Assembly (NCBI RefSeq): GCF_019711635.1
Contig: NZ_JAIGNT010000003.1
Coordinates: 140,164 to 204,163, forward strand
DNA length: 64,000 nucleotides
DNA from: Qipengyuania huizhouensis
GTDB taxonomy: Bacteria > Pseudomonadota > Alphaproteobacteria > Sphingomonadales > Sphingomonadaceae
Reading direction: 5' to 3'
Shown here: positions 42,144-55,972 of the stretch, piece by piece
Layout: each line of letters starts with the position of its first letter
Position numbering within the stretch: position 1 is the first letter of the stretch
The notes under the pieces: generated by a model
Told to the model about the DNA's origin: nothing
The model's input: the letters and a program-made list of their open reading frames with translations, nothing else
Database searches by the model: none
Program-made: the position numbers and the translations under genes

Positions 42144-43211
42144 TCAGGCCGTGACTGTTTGACGCTGTTCGCCAAGGATACTCCACGAGGCGAGAAACAA
42201 TCCTGCCACCAGCGGCCCGATGACGATCCCGGACAGGCCGAACAATGCGATACCGCCCAGTGTCGTGATCAGGATCAGCCAGTCGGGAATACCCGTATCG
42301 CGGCCTACCAGAATGGGCCGCAGGACATTGTCGATCATTCCGATCACCGCGACGCCAGAGATAATGACTACGATGCCCTCCCAGATTGCTCCGGTCGCCA
42401 GAAGGTAGATCGCAGCGGGCACCCACACGATGGCGGGACCGACGGCAGGCAGGAGGGATGCGATAGCCATGATCACGCCGAGCAACAGCACCGAAGGTAT
42501 TCCGACGATCCAGAAGGTGATGGCGCCTAACGCACCCTGTACCAATCCAACCACGACCGAACCTTTGATCGTGGCTCGAACCAGCACGAGGAACCGTTCG
42601 GCAAGCCGATCCGCAATGGAGCGCTCGAACGGCAAAGCTGCAAGCACATGCTCCGCAACCGCCCGCCCGTCACGTAAAAGGAAGAAGCCGACATAGAGCG
42701 CGATGGCGAAGCCCAGTACGAAGCCGAACACGCTGCCGCCGATCGCCAAGGCCTGCTGGGCGATCATACCGAGACTCGCCTGAACAAATGCAGTGGCACG
42801 TTCCTGAACCTCGTCCAGATTCCCGAAGCCGGCACTGTCGAGTGAGGCCTGGATATTGGCCGGCAGGGCGCTGAACACCTGGCTGAAATACATGGCGACA
42901 TCGATCTCGCCATCCCTGAATGCGAGGAAGACCTGCGCCGCTTCGTCCACGACCGCTGAGCCGATCCACATGGCCGGCAGCACCACAGCCAGGAGAATGA
43001 CGATGAGCGTCAGCAAAGCCGACTGCGTCTCATGCCCCCGGCGTTTGACGAGAAACCAGAGATAAAGTGGCTGGAACAGGACCGCGGCCAGTACCGCCCA
43101 GAGCAGCGGCTGGAAGAAGGGCAGTACGACCACCAGCAGAGCGAAGGAAACCAGCGCAAGAAACAGCAGGAAGCCGCCCTGCTCGAGCCGGTTCGGTGTC
43201 TTGCCGTCCAT
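42144..43211 (-). CDS. AI-2E family (PerM-like) transporter
   Basis: The product has 355 residues and about eight hydrophobic helices, typical of the AI-2E transporter superfamily. Two helices at the start (FLLFLALVSFALLVVVLPFF, LLWAVLAAVLFQPLYLWFLV) are followed by an extra-membrane helical segment, then FGFVLGFAIALYVGFFLLRD, GLVQGALGAITFWIVGIPS and the family-typical GDIDN-like IGMIDNVLRPILVGRDTGIP. Substrates in this family vary and cannot be assigned. It converges with the NCxHF-motif gene and sits just downstream of gyrB. Confidence 0.9.
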   Translation of the reverse strand: MDGKTPNRLEQGGFLLFLALVSFALLVVVLPFFQPLLWAVLAAVLFQPLYLWFLVKRRGHETQSALLTLIVILLAVVLPAMWIGSAVVDEAAQVFLAFRDGEIDVAMYFSQVFSALPANIQASLDSAGFGNLDEVQERATAFVQASLGMIAQQALAIGGSVFGFVLGFAIALYVGFFLLRDGRAVAEHVLAALPFERSIADRLAERFLVLVRATIKGSVVVGLVQGALGAITFWIVGIPSVLLLGVIMAIASLLPAVGPAIVWVPAAIYLLATGAIWEGIVVIISGVAVIGMIDNVLRPILVGRDTGIPDWLILITTLGGIALFGLSGIVIGPLVAGLFLASWSILGEQRQTVTA

Positions 43212-43232
43212 GACTGCCCCTCTTTGCGGCGA

Positions 43233-45815
<2,583 letters not shown>

Positions 45816-45892
45816 TTACCCACAGACAATCGAGAGACAGGTTTCACCTGCAACCGGTTGATTTCGGGACGGGCAAGGCGCATCACGCAGCC

Positions 45893-47278
<1,386 letters not shown>

Positions 47279-47321
47279 GATAGCTACTCGACAGTGTCGC
47301 ACGGTCCGATAGGGTGACGCC

Positions 47322-48878
47322 ATGGGAGATACATTGCATCTCGCCGCATTGGAGCGGCCCTTCGGTTCGTTTTCGGATATCATCAGCGCCAATGGGGCCA
47401 GGCTGGGTGAAACGCCCGCTCTGCTCGACGAGAATGGCGAACTAAGCTGGCAGGAGCTCGGCGAACGAGTCGAGCGGATTGCGGCGCGGCTACTGGAAGA
47501 CGGCCTCCAGCGCGGACAGGCGGTCGCAATCCTTGGCACATCGAGCATTGGCTATGCGCTGGTATTCCTTGCGGCCATTCGCGCCGGTGGTGTCGCCGCC
47601 CCCCTGACGACAAGCGCCAGTGCCGAACAGCTTGCCGGCATGGCCGAGGACTCCGGTGCGCGACATATCTTCATCGATCGCGCAAAATTATCAGAATTGG
47701 GAGAAGAATGTTTTCCGGGCCTCAGCCGCGTCATACTCGATGAAGAGCTGGAGAGCTGGATGGCGCCGCCGCATACGCGCGCGCCGGTTGTCGATCACGA
47801 TCCGGGGGAACCGTTCAATATAATCTATTCCTCGGGCACTACCGGCACGCCCAAAGGCATAGTCCATTCGCACCAGATGCGCTGGCGGCAGTTCGCATCG
47901 ACTGCGGCCAGTTGGATCGAAAACGGGCTGGAGGTCCGCAGCCTCGCATCTACCCCGCTCTATTCGAACACCACCATGGTCGCTTTCCTGCCTGCACTGC
48001 TGGCCGGCGGTACCGTGCGTGTGATGGGCAAGTTCGACCGGATGCGCTGGCTCGAAAGCGCCCAGAACGATCGCACTACGATCACCATGCTGGTGCCGGT
48101 GCAGTATCAGCGCTTGATGGACGAGCCGAAGTTCGACGATTTCGACTTGTCCGCACTGCAGCTCAAATATTGCACTTCGGCACCCTTCCCTGCGGAGCTG
48201 AAGCGCGAGGTTCTGCGCCGCATGCCCGGTGCGCTGATCGAAATCTATTCGATGACCGAAGGCGGCGTGGTCTGCCTGCTAGAAGCGCACAAGTTTCCCG
48301 ACAAGCTGCATACGGTGGGCAGACCCGCTCCCGGCAGCGAGTTGAAGGTGCTGGACGACGGTGACCGCGAAGTTCCTGCTGGCACTCCGGGCAATCTCAT
48401 CGGACGCAGCCAGACCATGATGAGCGGTTACAAGAACCGCCCGGAGCAGACCGAGGAGGGCTATTGGACCGATCCCGAAACGGGCGAGGTCTGGCAACGC
48501 ATGGGCGATATCGGACGCGTCGATGCGGATGGCTTCGTCGAGCTGGTCGGCCGTGCGAAGGACATGATCATCTCGGGCGGATTCAATATCTATCCGGTAG
48601 ATCTGGAAAATGCACTGTTGGAAGAGGACGGCGTAATCGAAGCTGCGGTGATTGGAGTACCCTCACGCAAATGGGGCGAGACGCCGGTGGGCTTCGTGCG
48701 CCTTTCCGAAGATGCGCGTGATCCGCAGGACATTCGCGATTCGGTCAATGCGCGACTCGGAAAAACCCAAAGACTCGCACAGTTGCATGTAATCGAAGAG
48801 ATGCCGCGTAGTCACATCGGCAAGCTGCTCAAGACCGGCCTGCGCGAAGAAGCCGAGCGTCGGGGATTGCCGGAATAG
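47322..48878 (+). CDS. AMP-forming acyl-CoA synthetase/ligase
   Basis: The product has 518 residues and belongs to the ANL superfamily, which activates a carboxylate with ATP to an acyl adenylate and transfers it to CoA. Core motifs: IIYSSGTTGTPKGIVHSHQM (P-loop), IYSMTEGGVVCLL (A5-like), GYWTDPETGEVWQRMGDIGR (A7), GRAKDMIISGGFNIYPVDLE (A8) and HIGKLLKTGLRE (A10 Lys). The acyl substrate cannot be read from sequence; medium/long-chain or aryl acids are both possible. Confidence 0.9.
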   Translation: MGDTLHLAALERPFGSFSDIISANGARLGETPALLDENGELSWQELGERVERIAARLLEDGLQRGQAVAILGTSSIGYALVFLAAIRAGGVAAPLTTSASAEQLAGMAEDSGARHIFIDRAKLSELGEECFPGLSRVILDEELESWMAPPHTRAPVVDHDPGEPFNIIYSSGTTGTPKGIVHSHQMRWRQFASTAASWIENGLEVRSLASTPLYSNTTMVAFLPALLAGGTVRVMGKFDRMRWLESAQNDRTTITMLVPVQYQRLMDEPKFDDFDLSALQLKYCTSAPFPAELKREVLRRMPGALIEIYSMTEGGVVCLLEAHKFPDKLHTVGRPAPGSELKVLDDGDREVPAGTPGNLIGRSQTMMSGYKNRPEQTEEGYWTDPETGEVWQRMGDIGRVDADGFVELVGRAKDMIISGGFNIYPVDLENALLEEDGVIEAAVIGVPSRKWGETPVGFVRLSEDARDPQDIRDSVNARLGKTQRLAQLHVIEEMPRSHIGKLLKTGLREEAERRGLPE

Positions 48879-49264
48879 GTGCGATTCGAGACGCGGCGCC
48901 GACACTGGGGGGAGGGGGAGAGGAGATGTGTGGGCGGCCGCGTCTCTACTCGCTGCCATATCGCCTCTCGGACAAGCGGCGCTCGCGCTAGGAGCCACGA
49001 GTGGACCAATGTGGACCGGCTCGCTCGCCGAGAGGAAGGCGACGACAGCAACTCTTGGGAAGGGACTGCCGCCATCTCGTTCCCGGGCAAAGATCTGAGT
49101 TGGGAGGGACATCTCCGCGCCGGGTGTGGGTTGCGAAATAATGTTACAGGCCTGTGAACTAAAGTGAGAAAACATCAGGAAGTGTTGCGTTTTGCGCAAC
49201 TGAACCGGCGTGCGCTTTTTCTCCCTCTCTGGACAGCATCAAGCCCGCGTCCTAACCGCCGCGC
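48879..49264. other. GC-rich structured gap before guaA
   Basis: A 92-codon open frame (from 48879) is low-complexity, Arg-rich and probably not a gene. Inverted repeats are visible: GAGACGCGGC (48888-48897) with GCCGCGTCTC (48937-48946), and CCTCTCGG (48964-48971) with CCGAGAGG (49028-49035). This may be an untranslated leader or regulatory RNA for guaA, but I recognise no known riboswitch. Confidence 0.4.
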
Positions 49265-50839
49265 ATGGACCCTTCCCACCTCCCCGATTCCATCCTCATC
49301 GTCGATTTCGGCAGCCAGGTCACCCAGCTCATCGCGCGCCGCGTGCGCGAGGCCGGGGTCTATTCGGAAATCGCCCCCTTCACCCAAGCCGAAGAGGCGT
49401 TCCATCGCCTGAAGCCGAAGGGGGTCATTCTTTCGGGCAGCCCTGCCAGCGTGCCCGATCGCGACAGCCCGCGCGCTCCAGATGTGATCTTTGAAAGCAA
49501 GGTCCCCATCCTCGGCATCTGCTATGGCCAGCAGGTCATGACCCAGCAGCTCGGCGGCGAAGTTCGCCCGGGTCACGAGACCGGCGAAGGCGGCGAGTTC
49601 GGGCGCGCTTTCTGCGAAGTGACCGAAGAATGCGTGCTCTTCGACGGTTTGTGGAAGCCCGGTGAAACGCATCAGGTCTGGATGAGCCATGGCGACAAGG
49701 TCACCCGCATCGCCGACGGTTTCCGGATCGTCGCCACGAGCCCCGGTGCGCCCTTCGCGCTGATTGCAGACGACGAGCGCCGTTATTACGGCACCCAGTT
49801 CCATCCTGAAGTGGTCCATACCCCCGACGGCGGCAAACTGCTCGCCAATTTCGTGCGCCATGTCTGCGGGCTCGCGGGCGACTGGACCATGGCCGAGTTC
49901 CGCAAAACCAAGATCGAGGAAATCCGTGCGCAGGTGGGCGACGGAAAGGTCATTTGCGGTCTGTCCGGCGGTGTCGACAGCGCGGTGGCAGCCGTACTTA
50001 TTCACGAGGCGATAGGCGAGCAACTGACCTGCGTCTTCGTCGACCACGGCCTCATGCGAATGAACGAGGCCGAACAGGTCGTCACCCTGTTCCGCGACCA
50101 CTACAACATTCCGCTGGTTCACGTGAACGCGGAGGAGATGTTTCTCGGTGGACTTGAGGGCCAGACCGACCCTGAAAAGAAACGCAAGTTCATCGGCGGC
50201 GCTTTCATCGACCTGTTCGAAGCAGAAGCGAAGAAAATCGGCGGCGCGGATTTCCTGGCACAGGGTACGCTCTATCCCGATGTCATCGAAAGCGTCAGCT
50301 TTACCGGCGGCCCGTCGGTGACGATCAAGAGCCACCACAATGTCGGCGGCCTGCCCGAACGCATGAACATGGAACTGGTCGAACCGCTACGCGAACTGTT
50401 CAAGGACGAAGTGCGCGACCTGGGGCGCGAACTCGGCCTTCCCGAAGTCTTCGTCGGCCGCCACCCCTTCCCCGGTCCGGGCCTCGCCATCCGCATCCCG
50501 GGCGAAGTGACCAAGGAGCGCTGCGATATCTTGCGCAAGGCCGATGCGATCTACCTCGAGGAAATTCGCAACGCCGGTCTCTATGATGCGATCTGGCAGG
50601 CATTTGCCGTCCTGCTTCCGGTCAAGACAGTCGGCGTGATGGGCGATGGGCGAACCTATGACAGCGTCTGCGGCCTGCGTGCAGTTACCAGCACCGACGG
50701 CATGTCCGCCGACATCTATCCATTCGATGCCGGTTTCCTCAGCCGCGTTGCGACGCGGATCATCAACGAGGTCAAGGGCATCAACCGCGTCGTCTACGAC
50801 TACACTTCGAAGCCACCCGGCACGATCGAGTGGGAGTGA
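49265..50839 (+). CDS. guaA: GMP synthase (glutamine-hydrolysing)
   Basis: The product has 524 residues. It aminates XMP to GMP with glutamine and ATP. The class I glutamine amidotransferase domain shows [20 protein letters not shown], nucleophile Cys in [17 protein letters not shown] and the His-Glu pair in [13 protein letters not shown]. The ATP pyrophosphatase P-loop is [18 protein letters not shown], and the dimerisation domain ends PPGTIEWE. The family length is normal. It overlaps no neighbour but is only 1 bp before the glycosylase gene. Confidence 0.97.
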   Translation: MDPSHLPDSILIVDFGSQVTQLIARRVREAGVYSEIAPFTQAEEAFHRLKPKGVILSGSPASVPDRDSPRAPDVIFESKVPILGICYGQQVMTQQLGGEVRPGHETGEGGEFGRAFCEVTEECVLFDGLWKPGETHQVWMSHGDKVTRIADGFRIVATSPGAPFALIADDERRYYGTQFHPEVVHTPDGGKLLANFVRHVCGLAGDWTMAEFRKTKIEEIRAQVGDGKVICGLSGGVDSAVAAVLIHEAIGEQLTCVFVDHGLMRMNEAEQVVTLFRDHYNIPLVHVNAEEMFLGGLEGQTDPEKKRKFIGGAFIDLFEAEAKKIGGADFLAQGTLYPDVIESVSFTGGPSVTIKSHHNVGGLPERMNMELVEPLRELFKDEVRDLGRELGLPEVFVGRHPFPGPGLAIRIPGEVTKERCDILRKADAIYLEEIRNAGLYDAIWQAFAVLLPVKTVGVMGDGRTYDSVCGLRAVTSTDGMSADIYPFDAGFLSRVATRIINEVKGINRVVYDYTSKPPGTIEWE

Positions 50840-50840
50840 T

Positions 50841-51554
50841 TTGCGACTAGCACTGGGACCCGATCCGCGCTCCGAGACTTTACGGCGCTTGCAAGCGTTG
50901 CTTGTCCAGCGCTTCGGACGGATCGAGCGTGCGGCGGTGGAATGGCGACGACCGGAATGGGTGCTGGTACAGGGAGTCATCGGCGCACGGACGAAGTCGG
51001 AAATCTCCAACGCGGCGACCGACCAATTGCTCAAACGCTATGGCTCGTGGGAGGCGGTGGCGGATGCTCCGCTGGAGGAACTGCAGAACGAACTTTCCAC
51101 CCAGACTTACCCCAATATCGCCGCAGAACGTCTCAAGGACAGTCTGGCCCGGCTCATCGAACTTCGTGGAGCGGTCGACCTTTCGCATCTTACGGAGATG
51201 GAAACGCTGGAGGCGATGCGCTGGCTCGAGCGTCTTCCCGGCGTCGGACGCAAGATTGCAGCCGGGGTGATGAATGCCTCGACCCTGGACCGCCGTGCAA
51301 TCGTGCTGGACGGACACCACAGGCGCATTCTGCAACGCATGGGTCTCGTTCCGCCAAAGGCCAGCACCGATCGTGCATTCGAGGCGATCATGCCTGCCAT
51401 GCCGGATGAATGGGACGGCGGAGATTTCGACGAGCATCACCTGCTTATGAAAAAGCTCGGGCAGACATTTTGCCGCCCCGCCGCGCCAAAATGTTCGAAC
51501 TGTCTCGCACTGTCACTGTGCAGCACAGGCCTCGGGCATGTCGGTGAGAGATAG
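50841..51554 (+). CDS. Endonuclease III-like HhH-GPD DNA glycosylase with iron-sulfur cluster
   Basis: The product is 237 residues from a TTG at 50841 (GGAG in the end of guaA); no ATG fits. The helix-hairpin-helix MRWLERLPGVGRKIAAGVMN is followed by the region where a catalytic Asp is expected (MPDEWDGGDFDEHHLLM), and four cysteines FCRPAAPKCSNCLALSLC form the C-x6-C-x2-C-x5-C cluster site. This is a base-excision repair glycosylase of the Nth superfamily, not clearly Nth itself since the conserved Lys is not evident (position shows LDGHH), so activity may be monofunctional. Confidence 0.85.
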   Translation: MRLALGPDPRSETLRRLQALLVQRFGRIERAAVEWRRPEWVLVQGVIGARTKSEISNAATDQLLKRYGSWEAVADAPLEELQNELSTQTYPNIAAERLKDSLARLIELRGAVDLSHLTEMETLEAMRWLERLPGVGRKIAAGVMNASTLDRRAIVLDGHHRRILQRMGLVPPKASTDRAFEAIMPAMPDEWDGGDFDEHHLLMKKLGQTFCRPAAPKCSNCLALSLCSTGLGHVGER

Positions 51555-51615
51555 AGGGGCGCATCCAGGCGCGCGCAGCATTGCGGAATCAATTAGACAC
51601 AGGCAAGGGAAAGCA

Positions 51616-52401
51616 ATGAGTTGGGATGACTATTTCGCCGCCGACGCTGGCAGTGCAGAAGCAGAGCGCCGCGGCAAGAAACGCACTGTCACCGTTGGCT
51701 GGACAGTACGGTTCGCGAAAAGTGATGCGATCTGGAGCCCGCCGACGACCTTCGCCCGCTCTGAACCGAAGTCAAAAAGCGGCAAGTCGATTCAGGTTTG
51801 TCCCGCCGCTATAGATTTCGACCGGCGACACTTCGTTATTCCCTGCCCGGTAGACCTTACCTTGGCCTTCGTACGCGATGCACAGGGTCGACTCCAGCTA
51901 ACCGATGCCGATGGCGAACAATCTGGTATGAGACCGCAGGGCCGTGCCAACTTGCTGCAATTGCAACCTCAGTCTGAATGGCGCGACCCAGAACGGCCAA
52001 TCCTCCAGTTCACCGCGCCCTATGTCTTCGTGGCAGACGAACCATGTTGGGTGGTCCAGACCGAACCCTATCTCCACTGGTTTCCGGAAAGACGACCAGG
52101 TGTGGCGATGGGCGGTCGGTATCCGATCCATATCTGGCCCCGACCGCTGGCATGGGCGTTCGAATGGTACGACCTTTCGAAACCACTGGTGCTAAAGCGG
52201 GGAGATCCCTGGTTCTATGTCCATTTCGAGACGGAAAACCCGGGCGCACATGTCCGGCTGGTGGAGCAGGAAATGACCGACGAGCTCGAGACGTATCTCG
52301 ATTCGATTATTGATGTGTCGAACTACGTCAACAAGACCTACGGCCTATTCGGCGAAGCCCAGCGTATCAGGCCCGAAAAACTACTCAAGCCGAAGAGTTG
52401 A
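51616..52401 (+). CDS. Conserved hypothetical protein
   Basis: The product is 261 residues from ATG 51616, which follows AAGGGA and gives a compact protein; longer in-frame starts overlap the glycosylase gene. No signal peptide or membrane helix is seen. It has a Trp/Pro-rich middle (FTAPYVFVADEPCWVVQTEP, YLHWFPERRPG, IWPRPLAWAFEWYDLSKPL, GDPWFYVHFETENPG). The C-terminus has a helical stretch (EMTDELETYLDSIIDVSNY). I do not recognise a family. Its position gives no functional clue beyond following DNA-repair and guaA genes on the same strand. Confidence 0.75.
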   Translation: MSWDDYFAADAGSAEAERRGKKRTVTVGWTVRFAKSDAIWSPPTTFARSEPKSKSGKSIQVCPAAIDFDRRHFVIPCPVDLTLAFVRDAQGRLQLTDADGEQSGMRPQGRANLLQLQPQSEWRDPERPILQFTAPYVFVADEPCWVVQTEPYLHWFPERRPGVAMGGRYPIHIWPRPLAWAFEWYDLSKPLVLKRGDPWFYVHFETENPGAHVRLVEQEMTDELETYLDSIIDVSNYVNKTYGLFGEAQRIRPEKLLKPKS

Positions 52402-52422
52402 CGTCAGGCTTCTGACAATTGC

Positions 52423-52833
52423 TCAGCCCTCTTCAGCCTTACGATAGGGCACAAACTCGTCGAGCATGATCACACCCGAGAAGAAGTCCCCCGTCCGGTC
52501 GTAGGTCTGGATCTGGTCGGTGCGGCAGAGCGACGTGGCGCTGAACTTCTTGATGACCAGGTAATCGCTATCATCGATACTCTCGGGAGTACGGGTATAA
52601 TTGACCCAGATGGTATTCCCATCCTTGTAGACCAGCGCCGTGTCATCGATGCTGGTCAGGGACCGCGAACCAATGGTGCGAATGCAATTCTGCGGCTCAC
52701 CGGCCACGCGGCCTTCGAGCATCTTGGCCAGCTTCTGTTCGCCGCGCGTCATTTCGGCGGTTTCGTCAGCCTGAACTGAAGGCGCAGCCAGCAATCCAAG
52801 AGCGGCGGTGGCGAGTGCGAGGCGTTTGAACAT
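52423..52833 (-). CDS. Secreted hypothetical protein
   Basis: The product is 136 residues. The start at 52833 opens a signal peptide (FKRLALATAALGLLAAPSVQA). The mature part has two cysteines (GEPQNCIRTIGSR and ATSLCRTDQI) that may form a disulfide, and a beta-rich core (SIDDTALVYKDGNTIWVNY, SDYLVIKKFSATSL). It resembles small periplasmic proteins annotated as hypothetical in sphingomonads. Function is unknown. Confidence 0.8.
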   Translation of the reverse strand: MFKRLALATAALGLLAAPSVQADETAEMTRGEQKLAKMLEGRVAGEPQNCIRTIGSRSLTSIDDTALVYKDGNTIWVNYTRTPESIDDSDYLVIKKFSATSLCRTDQIQTYDRTGDFFSGVIMLDEFVPYRKAEEG

Positions 52834-52906
52834 GGCGAGTCTCCTAACTTCGCGAAACATATATCAAACATGCGCTGAACGCACGCTGACTCGTGCGACT
52901 GCTGGG

Positions 52907-54334
52907 CTAGCCCGTTCCGCCAACGGTAATGCCATCGATCAGAAGCGTCGGTTGTCCGACGCCTGCAGGCACGCTTTGCCCGCCCTTGCCGCAGATCCCG
53001 ATGCCTTCGTCCAGTGTCATGTCGTTGCCGATGCCCGTGACGCGGGTGAGCACGCTGGGGCCGTCCCCGATCAGCGTGGCACCCTTGATCGGCGCGACGA
53101 CTTTGCCCTTTTCCACCTTGTAAGCCTCGGTGCAGGCGAAGACGAACTTGCCGCTGGTAATATCCACCTGCCCGCCGCCGAAACTGGTGGCGTAGATGCC
53201 GTCCTCGACCCGGCTGAGCAGTTCGGCGGGGTCATCGCCGCCGCTCTGCATGAAGGTATTGGTCATGCGCGGCATGGGCGCGTGCTGGTAGTTTTCACGG
53301 CGTCCGTTTCCGGTCGCCTCGACACCCATCAGCCGCGCATTGAGGCGGTCCTGCATATAGCCCTTGAGGATGCCGTCCTCGATCAGCACCGTCTCGCGCG
53401 TCGGCGTGCCTTCGTCGTCGATGGACAGCGAGCCGCGCCTCTCCGCCATGCTGCCATCGTCGATCACGGTCACGCCGGGCGCCGCCACACGTTCGCCGAG
53501 GCGGCCCGAAAAGGCGCTGGTACCCTTGCGGTTGAAATCCCCTTCGAGCCCGTGCCCCACCGCTTCGTGAAGCAGGACGCCGGGCCAGCCCGGGCCGAGC
53601 AGGACGGTCTTTTCACCCGCAGGCGCGGCCACGCTTTCGAGATTGACCAAGGCCTGCCTGACCGCTTCGTCGATCGCGCGCATCCACGCGCCCTCGTCGA
53701 ACAGCCGGTCATAGAGATAGCGTCCGCCCAGACCGAAGAAGCCAGTTTCGCGGCGACCGTTCTGTTCGGCGACGACCTGGATGTTGAGGCGGACCAGCGG
53801 CCGGATGTCGCGCGCGATATGCCCGTCGGGGCGAACGATCTCGACGACGCTCCAGTTCGCCAGCAGGCTAGCTGAAACCTGCGCAACGCGGGGATCCTTG
53901 GCGCGGGCAACGGCATCGATCTTTTCCAGCAATGCGACCTTCTCCTCGAACGGGACGAGGTCGAGCGGGCAAAGGTCGGTATAGAGATGGCGGTTGGTCC
54001 GCTCGGGCGGCGCGGCGAGCGGGCTGGTGGTCGCATCGAGCAATTGCAGTGTTTCGCCCGCGCGGCGGATGGCGGCCGCGCTGATCTCGTTTGCGTGAGC
54101 AAAGCCGGTGGTCTCACCCGATACCCCGCGCAGGCCGAAGCCCGAATCGCGGGAATAATCTGCGGTTTTCAGCCTGCCATCGTCGAAACCGAAGGCTTCG
54201 GATGCGATGAACTGCATGTAGAGCTCGCCATCATCGCAGGACGACAGGAGTTGCCGCGTCAGCGACTGTGCCTCTTCAGGCGAGAGCTTGTTTCCGTATA
54301 CGAGTGAGAGAGGATCGGTCAGCGGTTCTGTCAT
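52907..54334 (-). CDS. tldD: TldD metalloprotease
   Basis: The product is 475 residues from ATG 54334 (an ATG at 54343 would add three residues). TldD with TldE/PmbA processes peptides such as CcdA and microcins. The zinc-binding motif LLHEAVGHGLEGDFNRKGTS is at about residue 252, and the C-terminal beta domain includes LTRVTGIGNDMTLDEGIGICG and GQPTLLIDGITVGG. No tldE/pmbA is adjacent. It lies upstream of the secreted hypothetical gene on the same strand. Confidence 0.95.
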   Translation of the reverse strand: MTEPLTDPLSLVYGNKLSPEEAQSLTRQLLSSCDDGELYMQFIASEAFGFDDGRLKTADYSRDSGFGLRGVSGETTGFAHANEISAAAIRRAGETLQLLDATTSPLAAPPERTNRHLYTDLCPLDLVPFEEKVALLEKIDAVARAKDPRVAQVSASLLANWSVVEIVRPDGHIARDIRPLVRLNIQVVAEQNGRRETGFFGLGGRYLYDRLFDEGAWMRAIDEAVRQALVNLESVAAPAGEKTVLLGPGWPGVLLHEAVGHGLEGDFNRKGTSAFSGRLGERVAAPGVTVIDDGSMAERRGSLSIDDEGTPTRETVLIEDGILKGYMQDRLNARLMGVEATGNGRRENYQHAPMPRMTNTFMQSGGDDPAELLSRVEDGIYATSFGGGQVDITSGKFVFACTEAYKVEKGKVVAPIKGATLIGDGPSVLTRVTGIGNDMTLDEGIGICGKGGQSVPAGVGQPTLLIDGITVGGTG

Positions 54335-54373
54335 GCTCCCCATGTAGGGAGGACCGCACCGATTGGCGAGGGG

Positions 54374-54634
54374 CTAGAGGTGGCCCGGATCGCCGCCTTC
54401 GGAGATGTCCATCAGCTGCGACTGGTCGACCCCGTCCGCAGGACCCCCTTCGAGCACGAAGCGGCGATCGCAATAACCGCAATCGACATAGCCATGCTCG
54501 TCGATCTGGAGATAGACCTTGGGGTGGCCCAGCGCGGCAGGCTTGTAGTTCCTGCCGCTGCGGATGTCGGTCGCGCCATCGCACCATACGCGCCGCGTGG
54601 TGACCTTGGACACTTCGGGAGGAGGCAAACTCAT
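54374..54634 (-). CDS. CHCC-type zinc-finger protein
   Basis: The product is 86 residues from ATG 54634 (MSLPPPEVSKV), with GGAGG-like sequence upstream in the minus direction. The arrangement C18, H37, C52, C55 (VWCDG, LGHPKV, YVDCGYCDRRF) is the CHCC zinc-finger seen in bacterial homologues of the complex I subunit NDUFS6. These small proteins are common in Alphaproteobacteria; the role is likely in respiratory complex assembly or unrelated zinc binding. Confidence 0.85.
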   Translation of the reverse strand: MSLPPPEVSKVTTRRVWCDGATDIRSGRNYKPAALGHPKVYLQIDEHGYVDCGYCDRRFVLEGGPADGVDQSQLMDISEGGDPGHL

Positions 54635-54687
54635 GAAAGGGCCGATAATGGGTTTTTCTGTGCGCCTCAAGCGCCTAGGGCACAGTG

Positions 54688-55626
54688 ATGACCACACCGT
54701 CTGCAATTTCCATCGACAATCTCGTCAAACGCTATGCCCCCAGCGGGCCGGGGGACGAAGGCAAGCTGGCGCTCAAGGGTGTCAGTTTCGACGTGCCGCA
54801 GGGCGGCGTGTTCGGATTGCTCGGACCCAACGGTGCCGGCAAGTCGACGATCATCAACATATTGGCCGGTCTGGTGCGCAAGACCAGTGGCAGTGCGGAA
54901 ATCTGGGGTTTCGACATCGACGCCAACCCCCGCAATGCCAAACGATCCATTGGGATCGTCCCGCAGGAAATCGTCTTCGATCCCTTCTTCACTCCGTTCG
55001 AAGTGTTGGAGAACCAGGGCGGCTTTTACGGCATTTCGAAGAAGGACCGGCGCAGCGAGGACCTGCTTGCCGCCGTCCACCTTTCGGACAAGCGCGATGC
55101 CTATGCGCGTACCCTCTCGGGCGGGATGAAGCGCCGTCTGCTGATTGCCAAGGCGATGGTGCATTCGCCGCCAATTCTCGTGCTCGACGAACCTACTGCA
55201 GGGGTGGATGTGGAATTGCGCCGCCAGCTGTGGGAGCTGGTCCAGGAACTGAATGCCGAGGGCGTGACCGTGGTGCTGACCACCCATTACCTCGAAGAGG
55301 CGGAGCAGCTGTGCGACCGCATTGCCATCATCAACCACGGCGAGCTGATCGCCAACAAGCCGACCCGCGAACTGGTGGGCATGGCGCGCGAGAAGATCGT
55401 TTCGGTCAGCGTCGACAAGGATCTTGGCGGGCCGATCATGGAAGAAGCCTTCCTCAAGGCCGAGGTGGTCGATCCGCGCCGGCTCGACATTACCTATGAT
55501 CGCGACAAGGCCAGCGCAGGACAGGTCCTCGCGCTGGTCCAGAGCCATGGCTACGGGATTGAAGACGTTACCACCCGCGAGGCCGACCTCGAGGACGTGT
55601 TCGTGCAACTCACCGGCGCGGGCTGA
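54688..55626 (+). CDS. ABC transporter ATP-binding protein
   Basis: The product is 312 residues from ATG 54688 (GTG 54685 is an alternative). Walker A GLLGPNGAGKSTIINIL, signature LSGGMKRRLLIAKAM, Walker B ILVLDEPTAGVDVELRR and switch His TTHYLEEAEQL are complete. A C-terminal extension (VSVSVDKDLGG, VVDPRRLDITYDRD, YGIEDVTTREADLEDVFVQL) matches export ATPases of the DrrA/YadG type. No permease gene follows (the next gene is on the opposite strand), so its partner must lie elsewhere. Confidence 0.92.
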   Translation: MTTPSAISIDNLVKRYAPSGPGDEGKLALKGVSFDVPQGGVFGLLGPNGAGKSTIINILAGLVRKTSGSAEIWGFDIDANPRNAKRSIGIVPQEIVFDPFFTPFEVLENQGGFYGISKKDRRSEDLLAAVHLSDKRDAYARTLSGGMKRRLLIAKAMVHSPPILVLDEPTAGVDVELRRQLWELVQELNAEGVTVVLTTHYLEEAEQLCDRIAIINHGELIANKPTRELVGMAREKIVSVSVDKDLGGPIMEEAFLKAEVVDPRRLDITYDRDKASAGQVLALVQSHGYGIEDVTTREADLEDVFVQLTGAG

Positions 55627-55644
55627 ACCGCGCCGGGAAATTCA

Positions 55645-55833
55645 TCAGCCGAAGCTGCGCGGTCCGAGACCGGCGTCCTTTACGCGGAGCACATCCCAGA
55701 CGTGCGGTTCGATTTCCTCCATCGGCGTCCTGCAGCAGCGGCATTTGCCGACATGCATGCCGCCAGCCTTGCGCATATTGGCATGATCGACCGAGTGGCG
55801 CCCGAAAGCGCAGGCGAGTAGACCCATTTTCAT
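55645..55833 (-). CDS. Small cysteine-cluster protein
   Basis: The product is 62 residues. The pattern FGRHSVDHANMRKAGGMHVG followed by KCRCCRTPMEEIEPHVW (C31, C33, C34) resembles short metal-binding proteins conserved in sphingomonads with a GRH...G.CR.C motif. There is no signal or membrane segment. It is single-gene, convergent with the ABC ATPase. Function is unknown. Confidence 0.6.
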   Translation of the reverse strand: MKMGLLACAFGRHSVDHANMRKAGGMHVGKCRCCRTPMEEIEPHVWDVLRVKDAGLGPRSFG

Positions 55834-55972
55834 TATTTGCGACCCTCCAAGTCCCGAAATTCAAAGCCCCTGTCGAGTCGCTCCATAGCCAGCTTGCTCC
55901 TGCCGTTAACCTCGTTTTCGGCGAATCGTTCTCTACTTGCCGCGTGGTGATTGCGTGGGCATGAGGCGGGCC

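Noticed and set aside
48879..49157. 92-codon frame between acyl-CoA ligase and guaA
   Set aside because: Arg-rich, low-complexity, no ribosome site beyond chance, and it overlaps inverted repeats.
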